From assembly GCA_016716665.1 (NCBI GenBank), contig JADJVH010000001.1, forward strand, positions 62,001 to 126,000: DNA of 64,000 bases, read 5' to 3'. The notes beneath the pieces are model-generated. The model did no database searches. It was not told the origin of the DNA and saw nothing but the letters and a program-made list of their open reading frames with translations. The DNA is from Candidatus Opimibacter iunctus. Its GTDB lineage: Bacteria; Bacteroidota; Bacteroidia; Chitinophagales; Saprospiraceae. The position numbers were made by a program, and so were the translations under genes. Shown one piece after another: positions 41,344 through 50,350 of the stretch. Within the stretch, counting starts at the first letter, position 1, and each line of letters opens with the position of its first letter.

Positions 41344-42096
41344 TTAAAGTGCCACCTGAGTTAAAGTGACATCAAAAGCAAAGCCTGCATCCCAGTCACT
41401 GGTAAAGTGAATGGTCTTGGTTGCAGGATCAACTGTCATAGACGTCATCGTGCAAGCACCGCCAAACGCACCTACAGGAACAGGACCACTGAAACTGAAC
41501 GTATTTGAAGGAATATCTGTGGCTGTTACGATAACACCCGGAGCACGATAATCAGAACCATATGCCCGGCCGAACTCATAGTAGCCGCCGATCGCACAGG
41601 ATACTTCATACTGATTTGCTCCAACCTTGCGGATCAATACATATTCCAAATCAAAATACTGTGGGTTGACAGCACCATTCCTGATCACAGTTGAAGAATA
41701 AAGTCCTTCGATACTGCTCACCAGATCGCCTGTGCAAGCTACCCAGAAGGTACGTACGACCTCACCAGCATATCCATCCTGATTGACCGCAGAGGTAGTT
41801 TCAACATAGATATCGGCTTTATTGATATCCACCGAAGGCACCGTACCTGAAATACCCTTAGTCACTACTGTGAGCGGCAATTCCTGGCCATTTTCAGTTG
41901 CTACGATTGGTGGAATTTCAAAATCAGATGCACATGGAATGATCGCAAAATCGCCCCCTTCATATACAAATGTCGGAAAGTAGGTGATCCTGGAGATATT
42001 TGAAATTTCAGGTTCATTATTACAACTTGAGATTGTAAACAATGCGCCAAATACGAAGGAGACTTTTATTAAATTGATTATACTTTTCATATTCAA
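41344..42096 (-). CDS. surface lipoprotein, DUF5012/BT_2262-like
   Basis: 250 residues, lipoprotein signal ending FTISSC (Cys25). An Ig-like start (SRITYFPTFVYEGGDFAIIP) and a C-terminal beta domain with EVSCAIGGYYEFGRAYGSDY, a form I have seen in proteins next to SusD-like genes. The family name is by recall and is less certain than the role as a SusC/D-associated lipoprotein. Spacing of 16 bases to SusD indicates one operon. Confidence 0.6.
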   Translation of the reverse strand: MNMKSIINLIKVSFVFGALFTISSCNNEPEISNISRITYFPTFVYEGGDFAIIPCASDFEIPPIVATENGQELPLTVVTKGISGTVPSVDINKADIYVETTSAVNQDGYAGEVVRTFWVACTGDLVSSIEGLYSSTVIRNGAVNPQYFDLEYVLIRKVGANQYEVSCAIGGYYEFGRAYGSDYRAPGVIVTATDIPSNTFSFSGPVPVGAFGGACTMTSMTVDPATKTIHFTSDWDAGFAFDVTLTQVAL

Positions 42097-42112
42097 TTAG
42101 GTTTTAAGATGA

Positions 42113-43606
42113 TTATTGTGCCCACCAAACTGGTACCGTAAGTCCTACTTCATCAGGGATATTCTGATTAGTATTTCTCTCCAGTTCTGGCCAAACCAAA
42201 CGTTTTGGGAATACTCCTTCTGCCGTTTTTCCACCAACAGACCAGGTAAATGTCCCTGGGATATAATTAGCCGGAGGATTGAATGGGTCTATTACTCCAT
42301 TGCCATTAAAGATGGCAGGAACTCCAGTCCTCAGTTGATCCCAGAATGCCTCATACCCTCTGTCTACCAGTGAAGCCCATTTCTGAGTAATGATCGCCTT
42401 GATGTTTTCATCCAGGCTTCCGTTTGGATACTCATAAATACCACCGGCTGCAACCAGGGCGGAACAATCAGTTCCTACGCGGGCACAAGCTGCATTGGTT
42501 GCTGCATCATAAAATGATTTTGCTTCACCTGCATTACCATAACGGGCATTTGCTTCAGCAAGCATAAACATCACTTCATCAGCTGTAAATAAATACACCG
42601 GACGATCTGCTTGTAAAATGGCAACATCAGGCTGCTGTTCTGCCACTACAGGTGTAGGGGCATCAAACCATCCTTGCCAGAGGCCGAAATGGCCGGTTGT
42701 ACCAGGGACAAAATAAGCATCAAGCCTTGGGTCGCTGTTTTCCTGTAAGAAGGAAACTAACGTACGGCTACCACGAAGGTTGGTCTTAACGTTAAGCTGT
42801 CTTACATTGGATTCGTAGATTGGATTACTCTTATCTGGCAGATCAACGAATACATCAATCTTAGCGTCCTGGGTCAGGAAATTGCCGGCATTCAAGAGCG
42901 CGGAAATTGCTGTTCCTGCACCGGCGTTATTTACCTTAGTCTGACGCAACCAGAGTTTGAGTTTAAGGGTATTGGCAAACTGTGTCCATGCAGCAATCTG
43001 ATCCGCTTCGGAAAGTGATCCGAAAACGAAATCAGAAGAGATCTGTGTAACACCATCCCCACCGAAATCCCTTGCCAAAGCAGCATCAAGGCGAGCCACA
43101 AGATCCGCATAGATTGCTTGTCCATCCTGGAAATGCGGAGCAAAATTTCCACCTACACCATCCAACGCTTCAGCATAAGGCACTTTATCATACCAATCTA
43201 CAAGCATCTGATAGGTAAAAGCAGAAAGACAAACCGCCTGAAGATTCAGGTTCCAGTTGCCCGTGGTTACTGCTTCCTTTTCAATCTTGGCAAGATCAAC
43301 CAATGCACCAGCATACAATTCCTGCCAGGCAGTCTGATAATCCAATCTGGTAAGGTCATAACGATCTTCATCTCTGTATTGGCTGGCTACATGGCTCTGT
43401 GCCCAATGTTGGGCCCAAAGTCCACCGACAACAGCATAATCCGCATTGATGGTCGTTGCTATTGTGATTTCGGCTGAAGGCAATGTCAGGGTAGCAGGAA
43501 CACTACTAGGGTTGTTCGGATCATCATTGATATCGAGATAATCGTCGCAACTGACTAAACTCATGACGAGCAATAAGCCAAATAACGATGCAAATATATT
43601 TTTCAT
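42113..43606 (-). CDS. SusD/RagB-family nutrient-binding lipoprotein (SusD-like 2)
   Basis: 497 residues, lipoprotein signal MKNIFASLFGLLLVMSLVSC. The mature start DDYLDINDDPNNPSSVPA is diagnostic of the SusD-like_2 group, and TPR-like helices follow (LWAQHWAQSHVASQYRDED, FTADEVMFMLAEANARYGNA). Known: forms the lid on the SusC barrel and captures the nutrient. 17 bases after susC. Confidence 0.9.
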   Translation of the reverse strand: MKNIFASLFGLLLVMSLVSCDDYLDINDDPNNPSSVPATLTLPSAEITIATTINADYAVVGGLWAQHWAQSHVASQYRDEDRYDLTRLDYQTAWQELYAGALVDLAKIEKEAVTTGNWNLNLQAVCLSAFTYQMLVDWYDKVPYAEALDGVGGNFAPHFQDGQAIYADLVARLDAALARDFGGDGVTQISSDFVFGSLSEADQIAAWTQFANTLKLKLWLRQTKVNNAGAGTAISALLNAGNFLTQDAKIDVFVDLPDKSNPIYESNVRQLNVKTNLRGSRTLVSFLQENSDPRLDAYFVPGTTGHFGLWQGWFDAPTPVVAEQQPDVAILQADRPVYLFTADEVMFMLAEANARYGNAGEAKSFYDAATNAACARVGTDCSALVAAGGIYEYPNGSLDENIKAIITQKWASLVDRGYEAFWDQLRTGVPAIFNGNGVIDPFNPPANYIPGTFTWSVGGKTAEGVFPKRLVWPELERNTNQNIPDEVGLTVPVWWAQ

Positions 43607-43623
43607 ATTTCCTGTTTTTTAAA

Positions 43624-46600
43624 TTAGAAGCTAAGTTTTAATGCAAGACCATATGATGCTGATGTAGGTAATCCACCAAACTCACCAAGTTGTCCGCTAA
43701 GGCCAGTTCCATAGGTAGAACCTTCAGGATCAACGAAGTTGTTTTCCTTAGGTGTCCATAGAGCCAGGTTACGTCCAAATGCCGTAAGGCTTGCGCCACC
43801 AATCTTAGCTTTTTTGGTTAATGAACTTGGGATGTTGTAGGTCAAAGACACATTTCTCAGTTTGAAATAACTGCGATCTACAACATGGTTTTCTTCTGCA
43901 GCAAGGATCGAACCCCAGTATGTAAATACGTCAGCCCTTGAAACTGGGTTGAGGTTCTCACTATAGGTACCATCACCATTGTCCACTACTGAATTAGGCA
44001 CGATGAATGGCTCACGATCATTGTAAGATGTATTCCATGCATTACCAACGAAGTAGTTCAGACGGGCTGTATAAGAATACATCACACCACCACTGCGGTA
44101 GTCACCATTTGCACTTAGAGAAAATGCACCAACATTTAAAGTAGTACCAATTCCAAGCATATAGTCAGAGTTGATAGAACCAAGATAATGTTGATCCGGA
44201 TCGGACACTGGCAGACCGTTGTCATCTACAACAGGGCGACCATCATCTGTGTACAATGCTCCTGCAGAATAAACAGCACCAAGTGGTTTCCCAACCTCAG
44301 CGACAAGATTTACACTATAGGAATTGTTCAGGATAAGGCGTGTAGCATCTGTGTCTCCTAATGAGTTCACATTGTTGTTGTTCTTAGTGTAAGTCACATT
44401 AACTTCCCATGACCAGTTACGGCCTTTCAGTGGAAGCATGTTGACACCTAACTCAATACCTTTGTTTTCAACCTCTCCAAGGTTAGTCACCTGACGGGTG
44501 TAACCTGTTGATGGAGGTAACGCAACGTCGATAATCTGGTCTGATGTGATCCTGTCATACCAGGAGAAGTCAAATCCAAGGCGATTGTTGAAGAAGCGGA
44601 TATCTGTTCCAAACTCAAGCTCTGAGGTTAACTCAGCCTGGAGTTCAGGATTACCAAGACGGTTTCCGGTTTCAAATCCATTTTGACCAGCAATCGGGAA
44701 CTTGATCGAAGCAAATCCAGCATTAGCCTCACCAGCTACAAATACTGGATTGATCAGGTATGGACCTGTGTCATTACCTGCAAGCGCATAACCTGCTCTG
44801 ATTTTCCAGAAAGACAGGAATGATGTTGATGGTATCAGTTTCTCTGTCAGGATTGCTGATACGGCTACAGATGGATAAAAGAAGCTGTTATTATCAATTG
44901 GCAGCGTTGATGACCAGTCATTACGTGCAGTCAACGTCAGGTACAACCAATCGTTCAAACCTAAAGTTGCAGATCCATATACCCCAACTGAACGCTCTTT
45001 CCTTTGGGCATCATTAGATGTAGGAGGATTTGAAGAGTTGGACAGGTTGTAAAATTCTGGTATTGTCAGGTCAGTTACATAAGTAGAGATATACTTGAGT
45101 GCACGCTGGTTGATGTTCAGACCACCAATAAGGTCAAGTGACCATGGTGATGACCCGCCGGCGGTGTTGTAACGGCCGAAAAGGTTGAAATCAAGTTGCT
45201 CAGTATTGGTCTGTGATTCAGTGATCTTACCAACTACATCATTTGCAGAAGAGTTTGGTGATCCAGGTGTAATACGGATTGGGTTACCCCAGTCGAGAAG
45301 GTTTGCTGAACTGAAGTCAGTACCTAATCTACCGGTGATACCAAACTTCTGGGTAAACTGGTATGTTGCCCATGCGCTTGGAATAAACCTGTTTTCGTTG
45401 TAGTCATTTCCGGCCCTATCCAATACTAAATAAGGATTGGATGCATACGGCGTAAAGTAGTTATCCTGATTATAGAATTTGTTGTTGAAATCTGCATAAT
45501 CCACGATTGCGTGGTCGCGCGGGATCTGCATGATCTCCTGTGCAAGTGTAGCACCTGCACCGGCATCATCACCCTGGCCTGTAGCGATTACTTCAGCCTT
45601 CTTGTTGATGTATTCCATAGCAGCACCGATCGTCAGCTTATCAGCCGTAAACTCTGTTCTGGCTGAAAAGTTATTCCGATTGTAGGTATCCTTATCTCCT
45701 GGAACAATACCATTCTCCTGTGTATTGCCGTAGGATACCCTGAACGCCAGGTCTTCTGTACCACCTGACAAGGTCAGACTATTGGATATAGCAGTCCCCG
45801 GATCATAAAAGTCGCGGAGGTTATTTTCCACAAGGGAAAAAGGCTTGATCAACCTTGAATTGTCTACAGTATTACCCCATAGGCGGTCTTTGTTGTCAAA
45901 TTTAGGTCCCCAGCTACCGTTTTCGTTACGGGCCCAGAGGCCTGACCAACCCTGGCCATAGATGTTTTGCTGGTGCTGTACGCGATTGACCGTAGAACCT
46001 GCAAATGAACCTGCATAGTCAACTCTCAGCTTCTGGTTTTTCTTACCGGATTTAGTGGTAATGAGGATAACACCTGTTCCTCCACGCTTGCCATAAATGG
46101 CTGTGGCAGCTGCACCCTTTAATACAGTAATGCTCTCGATATCATTTGGATTGATATCATTGGCCTGGTTACCGAAATCTTGTGATCTGTTGAAATCATC
46201 ATCAGGATTAATCTGTGTGGTAGCAGACGTGTTAGTTCTGTTGTTGATAGGTATACCATCCACCACGATGAGGGCGGTATTGTTACCGGTCACAGACCCA
46301 TAACCACGTAAATTGATTTCAGAACTTCCTCCAGGTTGACCGCTGGAGTTAATCGTAAGCCCGGCAACCCGCCCTGAAAGCGCGTCAAATGTCCGGTTGT
46401 TACTGGTCTCGGTGATATCGGCTGACGAAATCTCCGTATACCCGTAACCTAAAGATTTGGATTCTCTTTTGATACCCAAACCGGTGACAACTGCCGCTTC
46501 AAGGGTAACCCCTTCGGCAAGAACAGCATTTACTACACTGGAAGCACCTAAGGCCAATTCCTGCGATTCATAACCGGTGTAGCTGATAACGATTGAATTT

Positions 46601-46797
46601 TGTCCTTCGGGCACGCTTAAGGCATAGCGGCCGTCAAAGTCAGTTACGGTACCAACACTGGTACCTTTAACCAATACGCTTGCCCCTATCAAGGGCGATC
46701 CGTCAGGACCTGTAACCGTACCGGTGATGGCTCTCTGCGCGTAGGAGGTAACAAAAGCGCAAAAAACCATTACAATGAGTAATGAAAGTCTTTTCAT
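43624..46797 (-). CDS. SusC/RagA-family TonB-linked outer-membrane transporter
   Basis: 1057 residues: signal peptide MKRLSLLIVMVFCAFVTSYA, a CarboxypepD_reg_2 domain (AITGTVTGPDGSPLIGASVLV, SYTGYESQELAL), plug with GRVAGLTINSSGQPGGSSEI and YGKRGGTGVILITTKSGK, then a barrel ending in ASYGLALKLSF. Known: SusC-type importers take up oligosaccharides or peptides with SusD. No glycoside hydrolase, sulfatase or sigma/anti-sigma pair accompanies it here, so the substrate is open. Confidence 0.93.
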   Translation of the reverse strand: MKRLSLLIVMVFCAFVTSYAQRAITGTVTGPDGSPLIGASVLVKGTSVGTVTDFDGRYALSVPEGQNSIVISYTGYESQELALGASSVVNAVLAEGVTLEAAVVTGLGIKRESKSLGYGYTEISSADITETSNNRTFDALSGRVAGLTINSSGQPGGSSEINLRGYGSVTGNNTALIVVDGIPINNRTNTSATTQINPDDDFNRSQDFGNQANDINPNDIESITVLKGAAATAIYGKRGGTGVILITTKSGKKNQKLRVDYAGSFAGSTVNRVQHQQNIYGQGWSGLWARNENGSWGPKFDNKDRLWGNTVDNSRLIKPFSLVENNLRDFYDPGTAISNSLTLSGGTEDLAFRVSYGNTQENGIVPGDKDTYNRNNFSARTEFTADKLTIGAAMEYINKKAEVIATGQGDDAGAGATLAQEIMQIPRDHAIVDYADFNNKFYNQDNYFTPYASNPYLVLDRAGNDYNENRFIPSAWATYQFTQKFGITGRLGTDFSSANLLDWGNPIRITPGSPNSSANDVVGKITESQTNTEQLDFNLFGRYNTAGGSSPWSLDLIGGLNINQRALKYISTYVTDLTIPEFYNLSNSSNPPTSNDAQRKERSVGVYGSATLGLNDWLYLTLTARNDWSSTLPIDNNSFFYPSVAVSAILTEKLIPSTSFLSFWKIRAGYALAGNDTGPYLINPVFVAGEANAGFASIKFPIAGQNGFETGNRLGNPELQAELTSELEFGTDIRFFNNRLGFDFSWYDRITSDQIIDVALPPSTGYTRQVTNLGEVENKGIELGVNMLPLKGRNWSWEVNVTYTKNNNNVNSLGDTDATRLILNNSYSVNLVAEVGKPLGAVYSAGALYTDDGRPVVDDNGLPVSDPDQHYLGSINSDYMLGIGTTLNVGAFSLSANGDYRSGGVMYSYTARLNYFVGNAWNTSYNDREPFIVPNSVVDNGDGTYSENLNPVSRADVFTYWGSILAAEENHVVDRSYFKLRNVSLTYNIPSSLTKKAKIGGASLTAFGRNLALWTPKENNFVDPEGSTYGTGLSGQLGEFGGLPTSASYGLALKLSF

Positions 46798-47076
46798 ACT
46801 AATTCTGGTTTTGTTAAAGAAAGGTAATAGAAGTAAATATCTTAAATAATTCCACTTCGTGGCTGCATCTTCTAAAAGAAATTAGACAGAAACCAAGAAA
46901 TAGAAATATTACGGGACATTTCGAAAACGCCATCAATAATATGAATGCTGCCTCTTATTTTGAAACAAAGTTTGGCAAAAGTTCATTATCAGCCTTAACC
47001 ATTTGTAAATCAGATGTTAAGGGTTTAATTATTTTTGACAATCATTAGGTGGGGGGTAAACCAGCCTATTTCCTGC
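46798..47076. other. gap upstream of the SusC/D locus
   Basis: 279 A/T-rich bases between susC and the pdxJ end. It must hold the promoter of the SusC/D transcript, but no clear minus-strand TAnnTTTG box was found. Confidence 0.3.
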
Positions 47077-47807
47077 TTAAAATGGCCTGAGTTGGTGCTG
47101 GTACATACCTATTACATTGCTTAACCCGTAATATAGTGCATCGCACACCAGGGCATGCCCGATGGAGACCTCAAGCAGATTGGGTAGGTTATGAGCATAA
47201 TAGCGAAGGTTGTCCAGATTTAGGTCATGACCGGCATTGACCCCTATATTCAGGTCTGCGGCTGTTTTGGCAGATTCCACATGGTTTTTGATGGCTTCTT
47301 CAGGATTGTATGGATACAGGGCAGCGTAAGGACCAGTGTAAAATTCAATTCTATCCGCACCGGCAAGTGCAGCTCCTTCCACCATTTTCGAGAGGCATCA
47401 ATAAAAACAGAAACCCTGATTCCCTGGTCCTTGAGGGTCCCTATGATCCCGCTCAGATAAGCTTTGGCGGAGACCATATCCCAGCCTGCATCTGAAGTCA
47501 AGGCAGATGGGCTGTCCGGAACCAGCGTGCATTGATGAGGTTTGTGTTTGAGTACCTGGTCCATAAACTCAGGGGTTGGATTACCTTCAATATTCAATTC
47601 AGTCCCAACGACTTCTTTCAATATCGGGATATCATCATACCTGATATGTCTTTGATCCGGCCGTGGATGGATAGTAATCCCATCCGCCCCAAATGCCTCA
47701 CAATCCCTTGCTACCTGTACAAGATTAGGTGCGTTTCCCCCACGGCTGTTACGGATCAAGGCAATTTTGTTAATATTTACACTGAGGCGCACCCTGTCTT
47801 GGTTCAT
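47077..47807 (-). CDS. pdxJ: pyridoxine 5'-phosphate synthase, one frameshift
   Basis: First part from the ATG at 47807: RLSVNINKIALIRNSRGGNA, DGITIHPRPDQRHIRYDD (conserved active-site His/Arg), LNIEGNPTPEF and CTLVPDSPSALTSDAGWD, up to SVFIDASRK. The rest is one base out of frame: MVEGAALAGADRIEFYTGPY, NAGHDLNLDN and VSIGHALVCDALYYGL. Adding one A to the A4 run at about 47386-47389 restores a normal PdxJ of about 243 residues. Known: last step of pyridoxine phosphate synthesis. All motifs are intact, so an indel error is likely. Confidence 0.85.
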
Positions 47808-47876
47808 CACAATATGTTTTTATGCGTGGAATTGAGCAAACTTTAAAGGAATAGCTATTTTGCACAAAAGTATGGC

Positions 47877-48761
47877 ATGACAAGTTACGATCATTTCATA
47901 AGGGTTCTTGTTTTAGTAGGCTTTGTGCTCACAGGCCTGTTGTTAACTGCCCTGTTATCTGCCATCATCATGCTATGCGGGGGTATGGGCCTTGAGGAGA
48001 TCATGAATATGAGCCAAAGCGGCACTATGGATTTTACCCCAGGACTTACGAGAATTTTGCTTCTAACCCAGCATCTCATGAGTTTCATCCTCCCGGGGTT
48101 CGCTTTCGGATTGGTTTTCTATAAATCAAGATTAATGAATGGCCTGGATCTCTCTTCCAATCCCGGCTTATTACTTAGCCTTCTAGGCATTTTTTTCTTA
48201 TGGCCGCTTCACCCAATGGTCAACCTCAGCTACCTGGTCAATGAATCAATTCCTCTCCCCGCCTGGGCTAACTTATTTGAAGATCAGGCTGAAGATACTA
48301 TGATGGCTATCCTTGAAATGAAGACGCCCCTGATATTTATAGCCAATCTGGTGATCATTGCCATCCTTCCCGGAATTGGCGAAGAACTGATTTTCAGGGG
48401 GATACTTCAAAAACAGATAGGTCTTATTTTTAGAAACCCTGTCGTCGGTATATGGATTGCCGCTTTTCTTTTCAGTGCCATACATCTGCAATTTGAAGGT
48501 TTTTTGCCAAGGATGGTGCTTGGGGCTGTTTTAGGATACCTTTATTACTGGACGGGCAACCTTTGGGTCCCCATGATCGCACATGCATTCAATAATGGCA
48601 TTCAGGTAGCACTTATCTATTTCACTGGAATGGATATCTCAACATTTGACGAAAAAAACAGTAATCAGTTGCAATGGTGGATGTTGCCCCTGAGCATAGG
48701 AGTCATGTACCTGATATATACATCGATCCTTAAAAATCGCAGGTCCATTGAACAAGCCTGA
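47877..48761 (+). CDS. CPBP-family intramembrane glutamic endopeptidase
   Basis: 294 residues with about eight helices. Signature GIGEELIFRGILQKQI (EExxxR, catalytic Glu pair), then FLFSAIHLQFEGFLPR with FxxxH, and VPMIAHAFNNGIQVAL with HxxxN. Known: the family cuts prenylated or other membrane peptides; in bacteria its roles include bacteriocin self-protection and protein maturation, mostly unknown. Its stop lies 14 bases inside the cdsA start, so the three-gene run is probably one operon. Confidence 0.85.
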   Translation: MTSYDHFIRVLVLVGFVLTGLLLTALLSAIIMLCGGMGLEEIMNMSQSGTMDFTPGLTRILLLTQHLMSFILPGFAFGLVFYKSRLMNGLDLSSNPGLLLSLLGIFFLWPLHPMVNLSYLVNESIPLPAWANLFEDQAEDTMMAILEMKTPLIFIANLVIIAILPGIGEELIFRGILQKQIGLIFRNPVVGIWIAAFLFSAIHLQFEGFLPRMVLGAVLGYLYYWTGNLWVPMIAHAFNNGIQVALIYFTGMDISTFDEKNSNQLQWWMLPLSIGVMYLIYTSILKNRRSIEQA

Positions 48762-49569
48762 ACTACTCACCCGTAGCATTACCGGTCTCTTTATCGGGGC
48801 GGTCTCCCTGTCTGCGATCATCTATTCTCCGTGGACATATCTGATCTGGCTTTGTGTGATCGTTTATCTTGGTACCCGGGAGTATTTCAGGTTGGGAGAA
48901 TTAAATTCGGAGCATACCCGGGACGTGAGCTTTCCCGCTTTATTAATGTTCATTGTGGGAGGCGCGGGATATGCCTTAATCCATCAGACTTCCCCGATAC
49001 CTGTGCTCCTTTTTCTACCTGTGATCATTGGGCTTCGCTTTCTGCTTCAGTTGTTATTTGTAAAAGATGTTATAATCCTGGTTAGAAGCAACAATGCTAA
49101 ATTTAGTGCTGCTGCCTACATAGGTATTCCAGCATTGTGTGGCTGCCTGTTTCTAAAGGAGGCCTATATCTGGCAATACGTCCTGATACCAGTAGTCCTC
49201 ATATGGACCAATGACATCGGGGCTTACCTCATTGGATCCCAATGGGGGAAACGCAAAATTGCCCCATCCATCTCTCCGGGTAAGAGTATTGAAGGAACTG
49301 TCGGCGGTGGGTTAGCCGCTTTGCTGACAGGCTATCTGACCTCTTTAGTCTGGCCTGAAATACCTATCTACTATATTGCAACACTCAGCCTCGCGACGCC
49401 AATCTTTGCCCTGGCCGGGGACCTGTGGGAATCAGCCCTTAAAAGAAACGCCGGAGTCAAAGACAGCGGCAATCTATTACCCGGGCATGGCGGCATCCTC
49501 GACAGGTATGATTCATTACTTTTTGTATTGCCGGTTGCTGCGCTGGCATATGCTATCTTTGTCCTATGA
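48748..49569 (+). CDS. cdsA: phosphatidate cytidylyltransferase
   Basis: 273 residues from a TTG at 48748 (NKPELLTRSITGLFIGAVSL follows); no ATG is in a better position. Hydrophobic helices throughout, and the C-terminal signature ISPGKSIEGTVGGG ... GNLLPGHGGILDRYDSLLF with the conserved Asp/Asp Mg site. Known: makes CDP-diacylglycerol from phosphatidate and CTP in the inner membrane. It overlaps the protease gene in front and psd behind. Confidence 0.92.
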   Translation: MNKPELLTRSITGLFIGAVSLSAIIYSPWTYLIWLCVIVYLGTREYFRLGELNSEHTRDVSFPALLMFIVGGAGYALIHQTSPIPVLLFLPVIIGLRFLLQLLFVKDVIILVRSNNAKFSAAAYIGIPALCGCLFLKEAYIWQYVLIPVVLIWTNDIGAYLIGSQWGKRKIAPSISPGKSIEGTVGGGLAALLTGYLTSLVWPEIPIYYIATLSLATPIFALAGDLWESALKRNAGVKDSGNLLPGHGGILDRYDSLLFVLPVAALAYAIFVL

Positions 49570-50237
49570 TCTATCGTTTGCACAGAGAAGGGGTTTTCTA
49601 CCTCCTCTATTCACTTCTGTTTTTCATCATCGCCCTGGCGCTGTTCTTCTTTTTCACATCCATCCTTACAGGACTTGTCCTGGGAGTCAGCCTTTTTTTC
49701 CTGGTACTGTTTATCATCTTTTTCCGAAATCCACCCAGGGTCCATGGCACAAAGAATACAGACCTCATCCTCGCCCCCGCTGATGGTAAGGTAGTCGTTA
49801 TCGAACGGACTTTTGAGGCCGAATATATTAAAGCTGAAGTATTACAGATTTCAGTCTTCATGTCTCCACTCAATGTACATGCCAACAGAAGCCCAGTCAC
49901 TGGTGAGGTGGTCTATACCCAATATCATCCGGGACAATATCTCGTGGCATGGCATCCCAAGTCATCCGAACTGAACGAACGTAATACGGTCGTCATCAAA
50001 AAGAAAAATAACCTCATCCTTGTCAGGCAGATAGCTGGTAAGGTTGCCAGGAAAATAGTTTGCTATACCCGCCCCGGTGCACTCCTCAGTCGAGGTGAGG
50101 AATTTGGGTTTATCAAGTTCGGCAGCCGCGTAGATGTATTCCTACCGGCAGATTGCGAAATCCTGGTTAAAATCGGTGACACGGTCAAAGGCGGTATTTC
50201 AGAAATCGCTGCATTCAGCTACACAGGGCCCGATTGA
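49566..50237 (+). CDS. psd: phosphatidylserine decarboxylase proenzyme
   Basis: 223 residues: N-terminal hydrophobic helices, then FFRNPPRVHGTKNTDLILAP, FMSPLNVHANRSPVTGEV and the maturation site EEFGFIKFGSRVDVFLP, where the Gly-Ser bond is expected to be cut to form the pyruvoyl group. Short form typical of Bacteroidota. Known: makes phosphatidylethanolamine. Start overlaps the cdsA stop by ATGA, so lipid synthesis genes are coupled. Confidence 0.92.
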   Translation: MIYRLHREGVFYLLYSLLFFIIALALFFFFTSILTGLVLGVSLFFLVLFIIFFRNPPRVHGTKNTDLILAPADGKVVVIERTFEAEYIKAEVLQISVFMSPLNVHANRSPVTGEVVYTQYHPGQYLVAWHPKSSELNERNTVVIKKKNNLILVRQIAGKVARKIVCYTRPGALLSRGEEFGFIKFGSRVDVFLPADCEILVKIGDTVKGGISEIAAFSYTGPD

Positions 50238-50251
50238 ACCTTAATGTAGAT

Positions 50252-50298
50252 AAAAATGAAGAAGGGGTTCAAGATTTTGAACCCCTTCTTCATTTTTT
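50252..50298. terminator. bidirectional terminator between psd and lysS
   Basis: Long hairpin with arms GAAGAAGGGGTTCAA and TTGAACCCCTTCTTC around a short loop, with A-run before and T-run after. Serves both convergent genes. Confidence 0.85.
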
Positions 50299-50310
50299 AT
50301 TATGGAGATC

Positions 50311-50350
50311 TTTACTCCTTGCCCCCTGCTCCTTGCTCCTTGCCTTGCGC
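50311..50350. repeat. 7-base tandem repeat forming the lysS 3' end
   Basis: CCTTGCT/CCTTGCC-type units, about five copies. On the lysS strand it encodes the C-terminal tail EAQGKEQGAGGKE and contains the stop codon. Confidence 0.78.
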
